Origin: Pichia kudriavzevii
Taxonomy: Eukaryota > Ascomycota > Pichiomycetes > Pichiales > Pichiaceae
Direction: 5' to 3'
Length of the DNA: 64,000 bases
Assembly (NCBI RefSeq): GCF_003054445.1
Contig: NC_042508.1
Coordinates: forward strand, 620,001 to 684,000
Shown here: in pieces, positions 1 to 9,770 of the stretch
Position numbering within the stretch: the stretch's first letter is position 1
How the letters are laid out: every line of letters starts with the position of its first letter
The notes under the pieces: model-generated
The model's database searches: none
What the model was told of the DNA's origin: nothing
The model's input: only the letters and a program-made list of their open reading frames with translations
Program-made: the position numbers and the translations under genes

Positions 1-1189
1 CATATAATTCTTCTTGGCCGATTTTATTGTAGTTGGCCCATTTAGATCTGTTTTTCCTCACGTCCATAATTAAGTTTTTCAATTCAATATCAGTAACTCC
101 TAATTTGTCTCTATTGTCATCGATTCTTTTCAGCAAGTTCTTTAATGAAAGATTAGCAGCACCTCCTAATGATATCAACTTGTCAACCTCCTTTGAGTTT
201 GAATTGTCCATGTTGCCCTTTTTTTCTTCTTCCTCGGAAATTTCCAATTCCTTATCACTCCGTTCCAACTTTTGCTTCTTAAATATATTTGGTAGATCAT
301 TCTCAAAACCATGGTAAATTTTATTAAAGCTTTTGATAAGTCTTAGTTCATTCTGTTTTTCAATACTTGACTCAATTGCAGATGAAGTTCCTAGAATAGG
401 ATGCAGCTGTCCAATCACTTCCTCTTCCTGAGTCATGTCAAAAATTTCTGGATATATCGGTTTTTTAAGCATGTCTTCTTTACTTACCAGGAAGACATAA
501 TCTTTAGTGGAATCATCGATAATTACGCTACTCTCCTTATTGTCACTTTCAGCATCTATTATTGCTTGTTTATGAATGGCGTCGACCCCCTCATATCGAG
601 TTCCACCATCACTATCACATCTTTCTTCTTCCTCTTTTCTCTCTTCTCCTTTTTCTTCTTCCTCATCATCCTCATCGTCATAATTATCATCTTCATCGCT
701 ATCTTTACTAGTAGATATCATGGGTTTTATCTTTGGTGACGGCATTTTTTTCTGTGTGGTATCTGTAAGATTTCTTTCTGTTAATAGTTGGAACTCAAAA
801 GAATCAGAGTTGTTTCCGGAATAGAAGTAATCGACAGCTTTCTCATATAAAATATATCTAACTGTAGCGTTGAGGTGTCTCATGGAAGGATATCCTGGCT
901 TTAGATACATATTTTCAATGGAATTTGACAAGTCATCGCCATCCTCCTTGAATTTTAGCATTAATGAACCGTTGAGAAAGCTCTTCCAAATAATATTATC
1001 ACCTTGGGAATTTTCATTAAAGTGAACAATCTCAAAAAGGAGGTTGTATTGCTGTGGAGTCAAGTAGCAATTGAAAAATCCTGAATCTAGGAGATCCTTG
1101 GTAAGACACCAGAGATTCTTTTCATCACCCTTTTCAAATACTTCAAGCGTTCTTCTTCGCTTCAGCACACGCTTAGATCTGACCTCCAT
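1..1189 (-). CDS. SPT7: SAGA subunit Spt7, N-terminal part (continues off left edge)
   Basis: Spt7 is a structural subunit of the nuclear SAGA histone acetyltransferase coactivator. The frame is open on the minus strand from the ATG at 1189 to the window edge, giving 396 residues. The last visible residues, RKNRSKWANYNKIGQEELY, match the block that leads into the bromodomain of fungal Spt7. The bromodomain and histone-fold part must lie to the left of the window. An acidic D/E stretch sits around residues 165-185. The N-terminal half is otherwise poorly conserved, as is usual for the family. It is divergent with YSC83 across about 236 bp. The identification rests mainly on the pre-bromodomain block. 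Confidence 0.88.
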   Translation of the reverse strand, partial: MEVRSKRVLKRRRTLEVFEKGDEKNLWCLTKDLLDSGFFNCYLTPQQYNLLFEIVHFNENSQGDNIIWKSFLNGSLMLKFKEDGDDLSNSIENMYLKPGYPSMRHLNATVRYILYEKAVDYFYSGNNSDSFEFQLLTERNLTDTTQKKMPSPKIKPMISTSKDSDEDDNYDDEDDEEEEKGEERKEEEERCDSDGGTRYEGVDAIHKQAIIDAESDNKESSVIIDDSTKDYVFLVSKEDMLKKPIYPEIFDMTQEEEVIGQLHPILGTSSAIESSIEKQNELRLIKSFNKIYHGFENDLPNIFKKQKLERSDKELEISEEEEKKGNMDNSNSKEVDKLISLGGAANLSLKNLLKRIDDNRDKLGVTDIELKNLIMDVRKNRSKWANYNKIGQEELY

Positions 1190-1425
1190 TTGTGTCTGTT
1201 GTTTACAAACAAGTTATTTTTTATTGTGACTAACGAAAAAAAAAAACATTATATAATGTTTTGATATCCGATGTAGTTTCGTTCCGTCCAGGAAAAGATT
1301 CGCTACAAGCACTTGGATTTTTGGCCATACTGAGGTGGTGAATTAGGTGTTATCATCTGTACTTCTAATTTGGTCGTTCCAGGAGTAGTAATATCTCTCT
1401 GACGATTCTTAAAAATTACATAAAC

Positions 1426-2682
1426 ATGCCAGACTTTGTTGACAAGGTGTTTGAATATACCAGTAAGATTTTAGGTGGAACAAACGCAGTTTTGCAGAAC
1501 GTATATTCCACAACAGCTGACACATTGCAATCATCGATTGATTCCACAAAAGTGGTTGGTGAAACTGTACTGAATGGAACCAAAGGAGTGTACAGCAAGG
1601 CGCAAGAAATTATTCCACAAGGTTTTGAAGTAGTCACTAATGCAACAGGGTTGTCCAAAGTCTCACAAACACCAGCGCCAACAGGCGTTACAGATAGACT
1701 AGTTGGTTTCCTTACCAAAAACGTTTTCACTATCGGATTAGGGATTGCTTTTCCGGCGGCAGGATTTGCTGCTTATAATGTATACAGAACGTTAGTGCCC
1801 TATCAAAGATATGCCAAAAGGTTACAGAATAGGTATCGCTACGAAGTCGTTCTTGTTGTTGGATCAATGAATTCTACCTTTGTTTCAAAACTAGTCAATG
1901 ACTTGAATAACAGAGGCTACGTGGTTTTCGTTACAGTTTCGGATGAGCAGGAACTAAGACTCGTTGAAGAATACAATGATCAAGACATAAAACCACTTGT
2001 AATTGACTACACAAACGACTCTAGTGTTAGGAATAGTTTGCTGAAGTTAGGTCAGTTTTTAGACATGAAAATTTCCAGTATTTTCGAAGAGTCTTACTAT
2101 AATTTTAAAGGTGTTCTTGTGATTCCAGATTATTCAAAGCTACCAAAGTTAAAATCTTTAGAAGAGTTAAGCTCAAGGGAATTTTCACGTGTAACAGAAA
2201 ATTTCTTTTTGAAATTCAATACTCTGCTCTATAATGGTCTTCTTACTTTTATTAGGGAAAGCAACTCCAGAAGAGATACGGTGGAAAGTTATAATGGCCA
2301 AAAGGTAGAGGGTGGATACTCCAAATTGCTGTTTGTGAACTTTTTAGTTGTACCAAGTAATGATAATAGAAGATTAGTTCACACTCTTGCTTTGGAAATG
2401 AACAGGTTACTTTACAACAAATTATACCAAGATCATTCTGTGTCTATCAAAGAATCTTTCTTGCGACTAGTTAAGAAACCATCAAATATCTCGCAAATTG
2501 ATATGACTATGTTAGATATTTATTTACATAAAAACAGTAACTCAACTTTAGTTTCTGATTCTGTATTTCATAACGTGCTATCCAGAGTTGGGAAAAAGTT
2601 ATCACCTAAACAAATACATCACAAAATTTTTGATTTGTTGAACCATGATGTCTTGATGAAGAACTATAAGATTGAGAACTGA
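1426..2682 (+). CDS. YSC83: Ysc83-like mitochondrial protein (DUF1776 family)
   Basis: The 418-residue protein matches the fungal DUF1776 family, whose S. cerevisiae member Ysc83 is a mitochondrial protein of unknown molecular role. The N-terminal 90 residues are S/T-rich and low in charge. A hydrophobic segment at about residues 95-120 (NVFTIGLGIAFPAAGFAAY) looks membrane-spanning. It is followed by a basic stretch and then a Rossmann-like region starting EVVLVVGSMNSTFVSKLV, resembling short-chain dehydrogenases, although no catalytic YxxxK is evident. The ATG at 1426 is the first in frame. The gene converges with the downstream minus-strand gene across a T-rich spacer. Confidence 0.75.
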   Translation: MPDFVDKVFEYTSKILGGTNAVLQNVYSTTADTLQSSIDSTKVVGETVLNGTKGVYSKAQEIIPQGFEVVTNATGLSKVSQTPAPTGVTDRLVGFLTKNVFTIGLGIAFPAAGFAAYNVYRTLVPYQRYAKRLQNRYRYEVVLVVGSMNSTFVSKLVNDLNNRGYVVFVTVSDEQELRLVEEYNDQDIKPLVIDYTNDSSVRNSLLKLGQFLDMKISSIFEESYYNFKGVLVIPDYSKLPKLKSLEELSSREFSRVTENFFLKFNTLLYNGLLTFIRESNSRRDTVESYNGQKVEGGYSKLLFVNFLVVPSNDNRRLVHTLALEMNRLLYNKLYQDHSVSIKESFLRLVKKPSNISQIDMTMLDIYLHKNSNSTLVSDSVFHNVLSRVGKKLSPKQIHHKIFDLLNHDVLMKNYKIEN

Positions 2683-2836
2683 TAGGTCTGGGTATTAGGA
2701 TGTATATATTTTTTTTTATTTTTTTATTTTTTTTTCGATTACTAAAGAATGGTTATGCTAAGCTCCAGATGGATAGAGAGAGTGAGAAGCGAATAAAGAG
2801 GAGTCTGATAGAACGCTAGAAGTATAACATGCAAAT

Positions 2837-4906
2837 TTAGGACACTATCTTACTTCTTGTCACTGTGTGATCTTCGACTGTCCCAGCGGTAAAATCAGCG
2901 ATTGTCAAAACACCTTTCCTATCTAAAGTGTATAGCTTATAGCCATCAGGATCAAACTTCAAAGATGCTGCTTCTTTCACCCTAGTTGCATTAGACACCT
3001 CAAATACAGATACTACCCTCCGGTTGTCATTATCATCCATCCGAGGCGCTGTCATGATATAAACATTACCGCTCCTATTAATATATGCCACACTATCGCC
3101 TCTTGGAGAAACGCAACATTTATGAATGGTTGAACCCACCTCATCTATCTTCATGAGCAACTTAGGTTTAGCAATACCGTCGGGACCTGAAATTGAGGCA
3201 ATATTAGTATCTATGATAATAGGTTCAGAATTATGAGACAGAGAACATATAGTCATCAATCTGTTATCAGGGAAAAATGCCATATCAGTTATGCCTTCAC
3301 TATCTAAAGAAGTGTCCAACCTTCGCTGGGACTTCATGACTAAAGTAGGCCTTGAAGGATGCGTTAGATTGATAATCAAGAATCTTGACTCTAATACTGT
3401 TGAAACAGCCAACATTATTGAATCTGAAGAGAATTTTAGTTTCCCAATGGGATCTCGGTGAGGTAGAGAGAAGGGATATGTGCATATTTGAAGAGGTGTT
3501 TTCGAAGTTTTGGGAACAAGTTTCAAGAGAATGATAACTGCCTGTTCTACTTGGGTGTACTTGTCCTTACCTGTGATTCCTAATGCAATTAAATCTTCGT
3601 TAGGTGAAATGTCTAGGCATCTTATAGGGAAATTGCATTGGTAAGTAAAAATACATTTCCCCTTATGGTTAATGTCAATGACTCTCAAAAAACCCCTGGT
3701 TCCTGAAATTATTAGTAAATTTTTAGTTATTTGACAATTAAGATGTTCCCAATTATCAAGTAATTCCAATGCATTTTTCTTGTTGTTGGAAATATTGGAG
3801 TTAGATAATATCTGTTCTTTGTTCATTTTCTTCAAATGATCGAAGTCCGAACCATACGACGCATCTGATTTCCCGCAGCACAACAACTTGGGTGGGACTT
3901 CAGGCTTCTCTGTGTCTATGGAATATACCTCCCATTTTTTTTCACTCAATAAGACTAGCTTTGTTAGGTCTGCAGATAAATGTGTTTGAACATATAGTTT
4001 GTTCTTCAAAAAAAAATTGCTATTATGTATATTAAATGTATGCACTCTCCTAAAAAAGGGAAAGTTTTTGGAATATATAAACTCTTTATTAATTGATGGT
4101 TTTGATGTGTATTGCTGTTTTGTTGTAGCCTGTGAATTTGTAGTTAGCATTCTGGTTAAATTGGACGTGTTCTGTGAGAATGAATGCCGAGGTCGTTGCT
4201 TATGTGGGGAACCAGCACATGAGATTAATGATAATGACTTTGGAGAATGGGAAGGACTATTTTTCGGTGAGTGATTGAAATCATGCACATTGAATGAATC
4301 CTTGGCGTTTAACGGAGATGGTTTTGCGGTTACAGTAGAGTCAACAGAAGAGCTGTCGGCTTCAATAAGTGCTTCATGAAACGCCGTTAAAAAAGTTAGG
4401 TTGGCAGAATCAGACCTTGCTTCATGAGTAATTAAGGAGGCGGGCTGCTTTTCCAGCGGCAACACACAACTGCTGCTATCAATATTTATATTGGAAAACA
4501 TTGATCTCATGTCAGTGCTATCAGTGTTAGCCAAATCTATATTTTTGGTTGGTTTATGAGGGATATATGAGGTGTCCTTCTGGTGGTCTTGTAGTGATGA
4601 AATCGAATTCTCGTTGCTCAATTCATCTGTCAATTTCACTAAATAAGTATTAAGATCTCTTAATTTGCTACATTTAGCAAGAACGGTGATATTGGAAGAA
4701 TAACATATTGGGCATTTAGGAGTATTTTTTGGCGAACTTTCTAATTTGTGAGCAAGCTTAGCTGATACTATACACCCACACGATAAAATAACAGCATCGT
4801 TGGCTGGTCCATACTTGATTATTTGTTCACTTGTGGATATATCCACATCTACCGGAATTGAAGTCAAGAGCTGAAGATGATGTGCAATATCTTGGGCTGT
4901 CACCAT
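2837..4906 (-). CDS. RING/U-box-like plus WD40 protein, possibly SPS sensor component Ptr3
   Basis: The 689-residue protein has an N-terminal zinc-finger-like block at about residues 42-72 (SCGCIVSAKLAHKL, then CPICYSS) that resembles a degenerate RING or U-box. A long S/T/N-rich low-complexity linker follows to about residue 270. The C-terminal 400 residues contain beta-propeller (WD40-like) blades, such as IRCLDISPNEDLIALGITG and LKFDPDGYKLYTLDRKG. The length (about 680 residues) and this architecture fit my memory of Ptr3, the peripheral component of the Ssy1-Ptr3-Ssy5 amino-acid sensor. I cannot align it here, so no symbol is assigned. A ubiquitin-ligase subunit is the alternative. It is divergent with EDC3, with 227 bp between the two start codons. 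Confidence 0.6.
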   Translation of the reverse strand: MVTAQDIAHHLQLLTSIPVDVDISTSEQIIKYGPANDAVILSCGCIVSAKLAHKLESSPKNTPKCPICYSSNITVLAKCSKLRDLNTYLVKLTDELSNENSISSLQDHQKDTSYIPHKPTKNIDLANTDSTDMRSMFSNINIDSSSCVLPLEKQPASLITHEARSDSANLTFLTAFHEALIEADSSSVDSTVTAKPSPLNAKDSFNVHDFNHSPKNSPSHSPKSLSLISCAGSPHKQRPRHSFSQNTSNLTRMLTTNSQATTKQQYTSKPSINKEFIYSKNFPFFRRVHTFNIHNSNFFLKNKLYVQTHLSADLTKLVLLSEKKWEVYSIDTEKPEVPPKLLCCGKSDASYGSDFDHLKKMNKEQILSNSNISNNKKNALELLDNWEHLNCQITKNLLIISGTRGFLRVIDINHKGKCIFTYQCNFPIRCLDISPNEDLIALGITGKDKYTQVEQAVIILLKLVPKTSKTPLQICTYPFSLPHRDPIGKLKFSSDSIMLAVSTVLESRFLIINLTHPSRPTLVMKSQRRLDTSLDSEGITDMAFFPDNRLMTICSLSHNSEPIIIDTNIASISGPDGIAKPKLLMKIDEVGSTIHKCCVSPRGDSVAYINRSGNVYIMTAPRMDDNDNRRVVSVFEVSNATRVKEAASLKFDPDGYKLYTLDRKGVLTIADFTAGTVEDHTVTRSKIVS

Positions 4907-5133
4907 TGGGTTTAGTGAAATTTACCACTTTATTCCATCCTATAATTGGCGTAAAAACGCAAGCTTGATCTGCTTGGGTTTGATAGTGATTATCTATATT
5001 TCTTGAAAAAAAAGAAAAAAAAAACATGCTCACTCTAATTGCGAAAATCGACGTTCATTGAATAATGTATCTCTTAGGCACTTTACTCCAACAAGATATC
5101 ATCTTAAGTTTATACTATATCAACCAAACTACC

Positions 5134-6849
5134 ATGTCTCAATTTTACGGTTACACAGTCGATATTACTTTGAAAGATAAGGATGAAACGATTAGAGGTA
5201 TTATTGAAAAAATAGGAGATAAAGAAATTACCTTGAGGAACCCCGTCAATGTTAAAAAGGATGGTTCTTATGCAAAGGTTGACAGCAGTCAGTTGAATAT
5301 TTCCAGCTCTACAATTGCTGACCTAGATGTGATTGAGCTTGCTAAAAATGACAATAAATATATAAAAAAACAAATGAAACTATTGAAAAATAAAGACCAA
5401 TCTCAATCTCGATCTCAATCTAACTCAGAACCCCTCCAGCAATCAGAATCTTCCCAATCTAAAGAGAAGGAAAAAAGAGGCAAGAGCAATAAGAAGAAGA
5501 ACACCAACAATAGATTAACCTCTACTAGCACTTCTACCAGCTTTGGGGATTCCGACTCCTGCCTGTCACCTAAAAATGACTTAGATGTCAGATATGTCGA
5601 TGTTTACAATGAAAAGCCATCGCAGAAAAAGAAAAAGTCAGACCTAATGGATGAATTCGATTTTGCTGCAAATTTGCAGAAGTTTGATAAAAAATCGGTT
5701 TTTGAGGATATCTCCAATAATGACCACATTGATGAATCAAACAGGTTAGTCAGTATTAATAGAAATGACAATAAAAAGGAAAAATATGGTATTGATGAAA
5801 TGGTTCTAAAGAAGAATAAACATGATGGTTGGGATAATAATGACAACTTTGATTATTCCAATGTTATTAATGGGTCTAACAAAGCTAAGAAAAATACATC
5901 ATCGGATACTTCACAAGGAAACGATAGTAATATATCACTACAAAGTAGGGCAGTGTCCACCGCATCTTATGAAAGAAAACCATCATTAACACCGTCATTT
6001 GCACAGTTTTTCAGTTCCATATATGATGAATCTCCAGTTCCAACATGCTCAACATTGCAGATTTCTGATGTTTTCACCTTATGTAAAACGAAATTTGAAT
6101 TAACGGATCAGATTTTAAACGAAAATGCTGGTAATAATCTAAGTGATCTTGTTGTGAACAAGATTATTGGTGGTTTTAGAATTGCACTCAAGAATCATAA
6201 TGAGGCTCCATTGGTTCTACTCTTGGTTGGTAATAACAAGGCAGGTTCGGTTGCGTTAACAACTGCAAGGCATTTGTTTAATAAGGGAATGAAAACGATG
6301 GTTTACTTATTATACAATACCAAAATATCGCAGGATGAACTATTTGATGAAGTTGATGACGAGTTGAAAAGGTACAGCAAGATTGGAGGTAAAATGACAA
6401 ACAGCATTGAACAATTGGAACAATACCTAAACAATCCGGATGGGTCACCGCTGGAATTTATTATTGATGGTCTTCAAGGATTCGATACAGATATCAATGA
6501 CTACGGTGAGCAGGAAAGTGCGGAGGCGAACAAATTGATCCATTGGTGTAATAGCTCCAAGGTTCCAGTTTTATCGCTTGATATCCCTAGTGGACTAAAT
6601 CCTTCTTCTGGAACGAATGATAGTGATGAGTCTCTTGTAGTTAACAGTAGATTCGTTGCTTCGATAGGGTTGCCACTGTCATCCAACTTGAATATGTACA
6701 AGTTTGGATACTGTGAAAAGGGGAGAGTCACACATTATTTGGTAGATGCAGGCATCCCCCGTCGGGTCTACACCATGAAAGGAGGTTTGAGAAAGTTTGA
6801 TAGACGTTGGTTTGCAGAAAGTGGGAGTGTTGAGCTAAAGGTTGTATAG
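5134..6849 (+). CDS. EDC3: Enhancer of mRNA decapping Edc3
   Basis: Edc3 is a P-body scaffold that activates the decapping enzyme Dcp2. Domains seen: an N-terminal LSm domain (MSQFYGYTVDITLKDKDET..., about residues 1-70), a low-complexity S/Q/K linker, an FDF motif near residue 170 (LMDEFDFAANLQKFDKK) that in the family binds the helicase Dhh1, and a C-terminal YjeF_N domain from about residue 290 to the end (GNNKAGSVALTTARHL, LSLDIPSGLNPSSG). An in-frame ATG at 5065 would add 23 hydrophobic residues. I chose 5134 because the LSm fold of the family begins at this MSQF. The product is 571 residues, close to the S. cerevisiae length. Confidence 0.95.
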   Translation: MSQFYGYTVDITLKDKDETIRGIIEKIGDKEITLRNPVNVKKDGSYAKVDSSQLNISSSTIADLDVIELAKNDNKYIKKQMKLLKNKDQSQSRSQSNSEPLQQSESSQSKEKEKRGKSNKKKNTNNRLTSTSTSTSFGDSDSCLSPKNDLDVRYVDVYNEKPSQKKKKSDLMDEFDFAANLQKFDKKSVFEDISNNDHIDESNRLVSINRNDNKKEKYGIDEMVLKKNKHDGWDNNDNFDYSNVINGSNKAKKNTSSDTSQGNDSNISLQSRAVSTASYERKPSLTPSFAQFFSSIYDESPVPTCSTLQISDVFTLCKTKFELTDQILNENAGNNLSDLVVNKIIGGFRIALKNHNEAPLVLLLVGNNKAGSVALTTARHLFNKGMKTMVYLLYNTKISQDELFDEVDDELKRYSKIGGKMTNSIEQLEQYLNNPDGSPLEFIIDGLQGFDTDINDYGEQESAEANKLIHWCNSSKVPVLSLDIPSGLNPSSGTNDSDESLVVNSRFVASIGLPLSSNLNMYKFGYCEKGRVTHYLVDAGIPRRVYTMKGGLRKFDRRWFAESGSVELKVV

Positions 6850-7107
6850 CTATGTATCTCTGCCTTTACTTATATTGGGAGAATATACTTATTTTATAGT
6901 TTGACGGGCCGTAATAATCAACCCAAAGTAATGCGGTAAAACAAACCCCCAAGTAGGCGTATATGCCGAATGTGCCAATTGGAAAATAGAGCGAGTCAAG
7001 CTTTTTTCTTAGATTCGATGCATTGTGAAAGTTCAACAACAGAATTGGCTGCACCCAAGAGCTAGTGGGAGAAGTGAAGAACCTCTGAGATCATTAAGTT
7101 AACAGCG

Positions 7108-8925
7108 ATGAAGGATCAGACTAGCAATAATGTTACTGAGGCAACGAACCTTTTAACGAAAATGTTAAAGGGAGGGAAGGTCACATACAGTATAGAACAA
7201 TTGCTTGAGCTAAAGGACACTGCAATTCCTAAAGACAATTTAGACTTACCAGAACGCTCTTTTTACCGTTTTGATGCATCTGTCATGAAAAAAATGAATA
7301 ATTACTACAACAATTTGAACAATCCAACTCCAAACAAAAAGGAAAGAAGCGGAGGGAGAAGAGGTCAGCATAACTTGCATCATCATAATAGGATCTTGTC
7401 TAATGAGAAGCATAGTCGTCATTATCAGAAAACCTCAGATGAAAACAATGAAGAAGAGGAAGAGCCCCAACCAGAGTGGATGGAAGAGACGGATTTTAAG
7501 GTGGATCATGATTTTAAGTTATACATGAAGTCAGGCACCCATACTGCTGATGATTTTGAAAGAGAAAAGCAGATGTACCTTTCCAAAAATAAAAGTAATG
7601 ATACAAATGATGCTATAATATCTTCAAACAATGGGACAGATACCAAAAGCATAGACGATGGTAAAAAATTTTCCCAACAGTTTAATCCAGAGCTAGAATC
7701 CGAGCTGAGGAAGCAATTGGAGGAGCCTGAGATTTTGGGTCCTACAGAGGAAGAATATTTTGAGAATTTGAAGAAGAAGGAAAGTAAACTGGAAGAGGAA
7801 GAAGCAAAAGGGGAAATTGAAAAGCTGAGTGGACTTAAACCAAAGATCGGCTTTGGTGATCATCAGTTTTCTTTGGAAATGGAGACAAGAAAACAAGTGG
7901 ATCATGACTTTATGAACACCATGTTGATGAGAAATACCAAACTAAATGATGCGATTCCAAAATCCCCAGTTGGATCAATTACATCCGAATCTAGTGTGGC
8001 ATCCAATGGAGCAACATCCTCATTTTCATTACCTCCAAGCTTAAAACGTACAGGATCACAGATTCTACCTGATGAATTGAAACCAGCTTCATCACCACTT
8101 CTGAACGGTGATAATTTTACAAATCAGGGAAAAGTGCAAAGAGCATCTTCCCCTATGGTATCAAACAACCAACCGACGCAAATTGATGCACACATGGAAC
8201 ACATGAGATTGCAAAAGATACAGGTACTGCAGATGCAAAGAATGCAGCAGATTCATCAAATGCAAAGAATGCAGCAAAACTCTACTCAAGGGACAAATCT
8301 TCCTGGGACAAAGATGCCAATTAATACTCCTCCTGGTTTTATTAGCGCACCACCAGGTCTGAATAATCCAGCTGGAGTAATGTTTTCACCTACCGGGTTG
8401 ACCAACCCTGTTACAGGATTTCAAGGCTCCCAAGGAGCCACTAATGTCCAACTTCCACCTGGGCTAAACCATCCACAAGTATCTCCTAATGTTACACAGT
8501 TTCCACTAGGACCAACTGCTCACAGGGTCAACCCAATTGGAGTGACTGCCAGTAATCTCGCAAACACAACGCCACAGGGAGCATCTCCGATGCTACCTCC
8601 AGGTTTGGGCTCGGTCAGTAATGTACAGCAGCCACATATCATACAAGGACAATTTCTACATTCATCTAATACGATCAATTCAGGTCCTTCTTCCCATATT
8701 CCACCACCAAACATGTTACCTTCTCCTTTTAGGGAGAAATTCCACCAGCTTCAACAGGCGTTGATGCATTTCCAACAAAATGGACATCCTCCTCCTCCTC
8801 AACTCTTGCACGAAATGGCGCAGTTTCATCAGATATTGGAGAGAACATTCGGAGGCAATAGGACAGTCCCTGATCCCGGCGTCTCTTCTACTAATAATGG
8901 CCCCGTTCTCAACCAGAATGTGTAA
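7108..8925 (+). CDS. EAP1: eIF4E-binding protein, EAP1/4E-T-like
   Basis: The 605-residue protein is mostly disordered. Near the N terminus (Y27) it carries YSIEQLLEL, which fits the eIF4E-binding consensus YxxxxL-hydrophobic used by Eap1, 4E-T and 4E-BPs to block eIF4G binding. A moderately conserved segment follows at about residues 125-150 (PEWMEETDFKVDHDFKLYM). The C-terminal half is rich in Q, M, P, G and N, with a Q/M run near residues 370-390 and repeated PPGL/PPGF motifs. Together this fits fungal Eap1, a cap-binding translational repressor that also promotes decapping. The downstream position relative to EDC3 is probably coincidental. Symbol confidence is lower than the functional call because these proteins align poorly outside the motif. 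Confidence 0.68.
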   Translation: MKDQTSNNVTEATNLLTKMLKGGKVTYSIEQLLELKDTAIPKDNLDLPERSFYRFDASVMKKMNNYYNNLNNPTPNKKERSGGRRGQHNLHHHNRILSNEKHSRHYQKTSDENNEEEEEPQPEWMEETDFKVDHDFKLYMKSGTHTADDFEREKQMYLSKNKSNDTNDAIISSNNGTDTKSIDDGKKFSQQFNPELESELRKQLEEPEILGPTEEEYFENLKKKESKLEEEEAKGEIEKLSGLKPKIGFGDHQFSLEMETRKQVDHDFMNTMLMRNTKLNDAIPKSPVGSITSESSVASNGATSSFSLPPSLKRTGSQILPDELKPASSPLLNGDNFTNQGKVQRASSPMVSNNQPTQIDAHMEHMRLQKIQVLQMQRMQQIHQMQRMQQNSTQGTNLPGTKMPINTPPGFISAPPGLNNPAGVMFSPTGLTNPVTGFQGSQGATNVQLPPGLNHPQVSPNVTQFPLGPTAHRVNPIGVTASNLANTTPQGASPMLPPGLGSVSNVQQPHIIQGQFLHSSNTINSGPSSHIPPPNMLPSPFREKFHQLQQALMHFQQNGHPPPPQLLHEMAQFHQILERTFGGNRTVPDPGVSSTNNGPVLNQNV

Positions 8926-9101
8926 CACATTGTCTAATTCGAATAGGCCTTTTTGTTGGCTGTGCCTTCTCTATTTCGCTTAAAAATTCGATTCTTGGAC
9001 ATATTTGTACTGGTATTCTTGAAAGTTTTTTTCTCTCTCAGATGTATAATACGAATATATAAGCTTATACCTAACACTGATACCAAGTAGCTAGTACACA
9101 A

Positions 9102-9680
9102 ATGAAAATCATACAGCAGCGTGACAAGCTGCTTTCTAACTTTGAAGTATACCAACATATTTGTGATGTTCAAAGGGAAAACCAGTGGGGGTTTACAATT
9201 CCTCCACCAGAGAAAAAACGTAAACATAAATTCAACCCCCAGCTTTTAGATCTTGAGATTATAACACGTGATTTGGGACAATACCTAACCAAAATAGGAC
9301 AAGGGAATGACGTTGAAACTAACTCTTTTGTTCAGCTCATGTTATACTTAAACGCTCTCGAGCTTGAAATAATTGAAAAATTAATGATTGTAAATTCTCT
9401 ACCTCGTTCGTTAGTCACTCTTTATGCTATAATCGAAGAATGCGAAGAGAGATTTACAACAGAGGTGTGTGAGGAAATTTTACAAAACATAGAGAGACTA
9501 TTCCCTTCAGGTGTAGTTGCCGAAGACGAAGAAATGCAAGATGCGCAGGAAGATCAAATACACGAAAACCCTGAAGAGGAGGAAGACGAAGATGCATTTG
9601 TTGATGACATGCAACTAGAGCACGAAAGTTATGCAAAGAAGGTACAAGAGGAAAAGGACATTGATGAAGTGGATAGTTGA
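9102..9680 (+). CDS. RPC17: RNA polymerase III subunit C17 (Rpb4-like)
   Basis: C17 pairs with C25 to form the stalk of RNA polymerase III and contacts TFIIIB. The 192-residue protein starts MKIIQQRDKLLSNFEVYQHI, like the MKVLEERNAFLSDYEVLKFL opening of S. cerevisiae Rpc17. It keeps the Rpb4-type helical core around residues 85-140 (EIIEKLMIVNSLPRSLVTLY, then IIEECEERF). A very acidic C-terminal tail of about 45 residues (EEEEDEDAF and similar) extends past the core. The gene converges with APL2, with only 90 bp between stop codons, so the transcripts probably overlap. Confidence 0.92.
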   Translation: MKIIQQRDKLLSNFEVYQHICDVQRENQWGFTIPPPEKKRKHKFNPQLLDLEIITRDLGQYLTKIGQGNDVETNSFVQLMLYLNALELEIIEKLMIVNSLPRSLVTLYAIIEECEERFTTEVCEEILQNIERLFPSGVVAEDEEMQDAQEDQIHENPEEEEDEDAFVDDMQLEHESYAKKVQEEKDIDEVDS

Positions 9681-9770
9681 TTGGACTTTTTATCAGGATA
9701 TACAATACTGTATAAGGAAAGGTAAAGATAAATATTTATGTGTAATAATGCTTTTGGAAACTAGGGAGAG

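Noticed and set aside
6866-7054. 62-codon minus-strand frame with a hydrophobic helix between EDC3 and EAP1
   Set aside because: It resembles a small mitochondrial membrane protein, but it has no ATG, no branch site or exon upstream on that strand, and overlaps the EAP1 promoter. Probably chance.
8934-9227. 97-codon minus-strand frame overlapping the RPC17 start
   Set aside because: Antisense shadow of RPC17 and its promoter; starts without clear coding signal.
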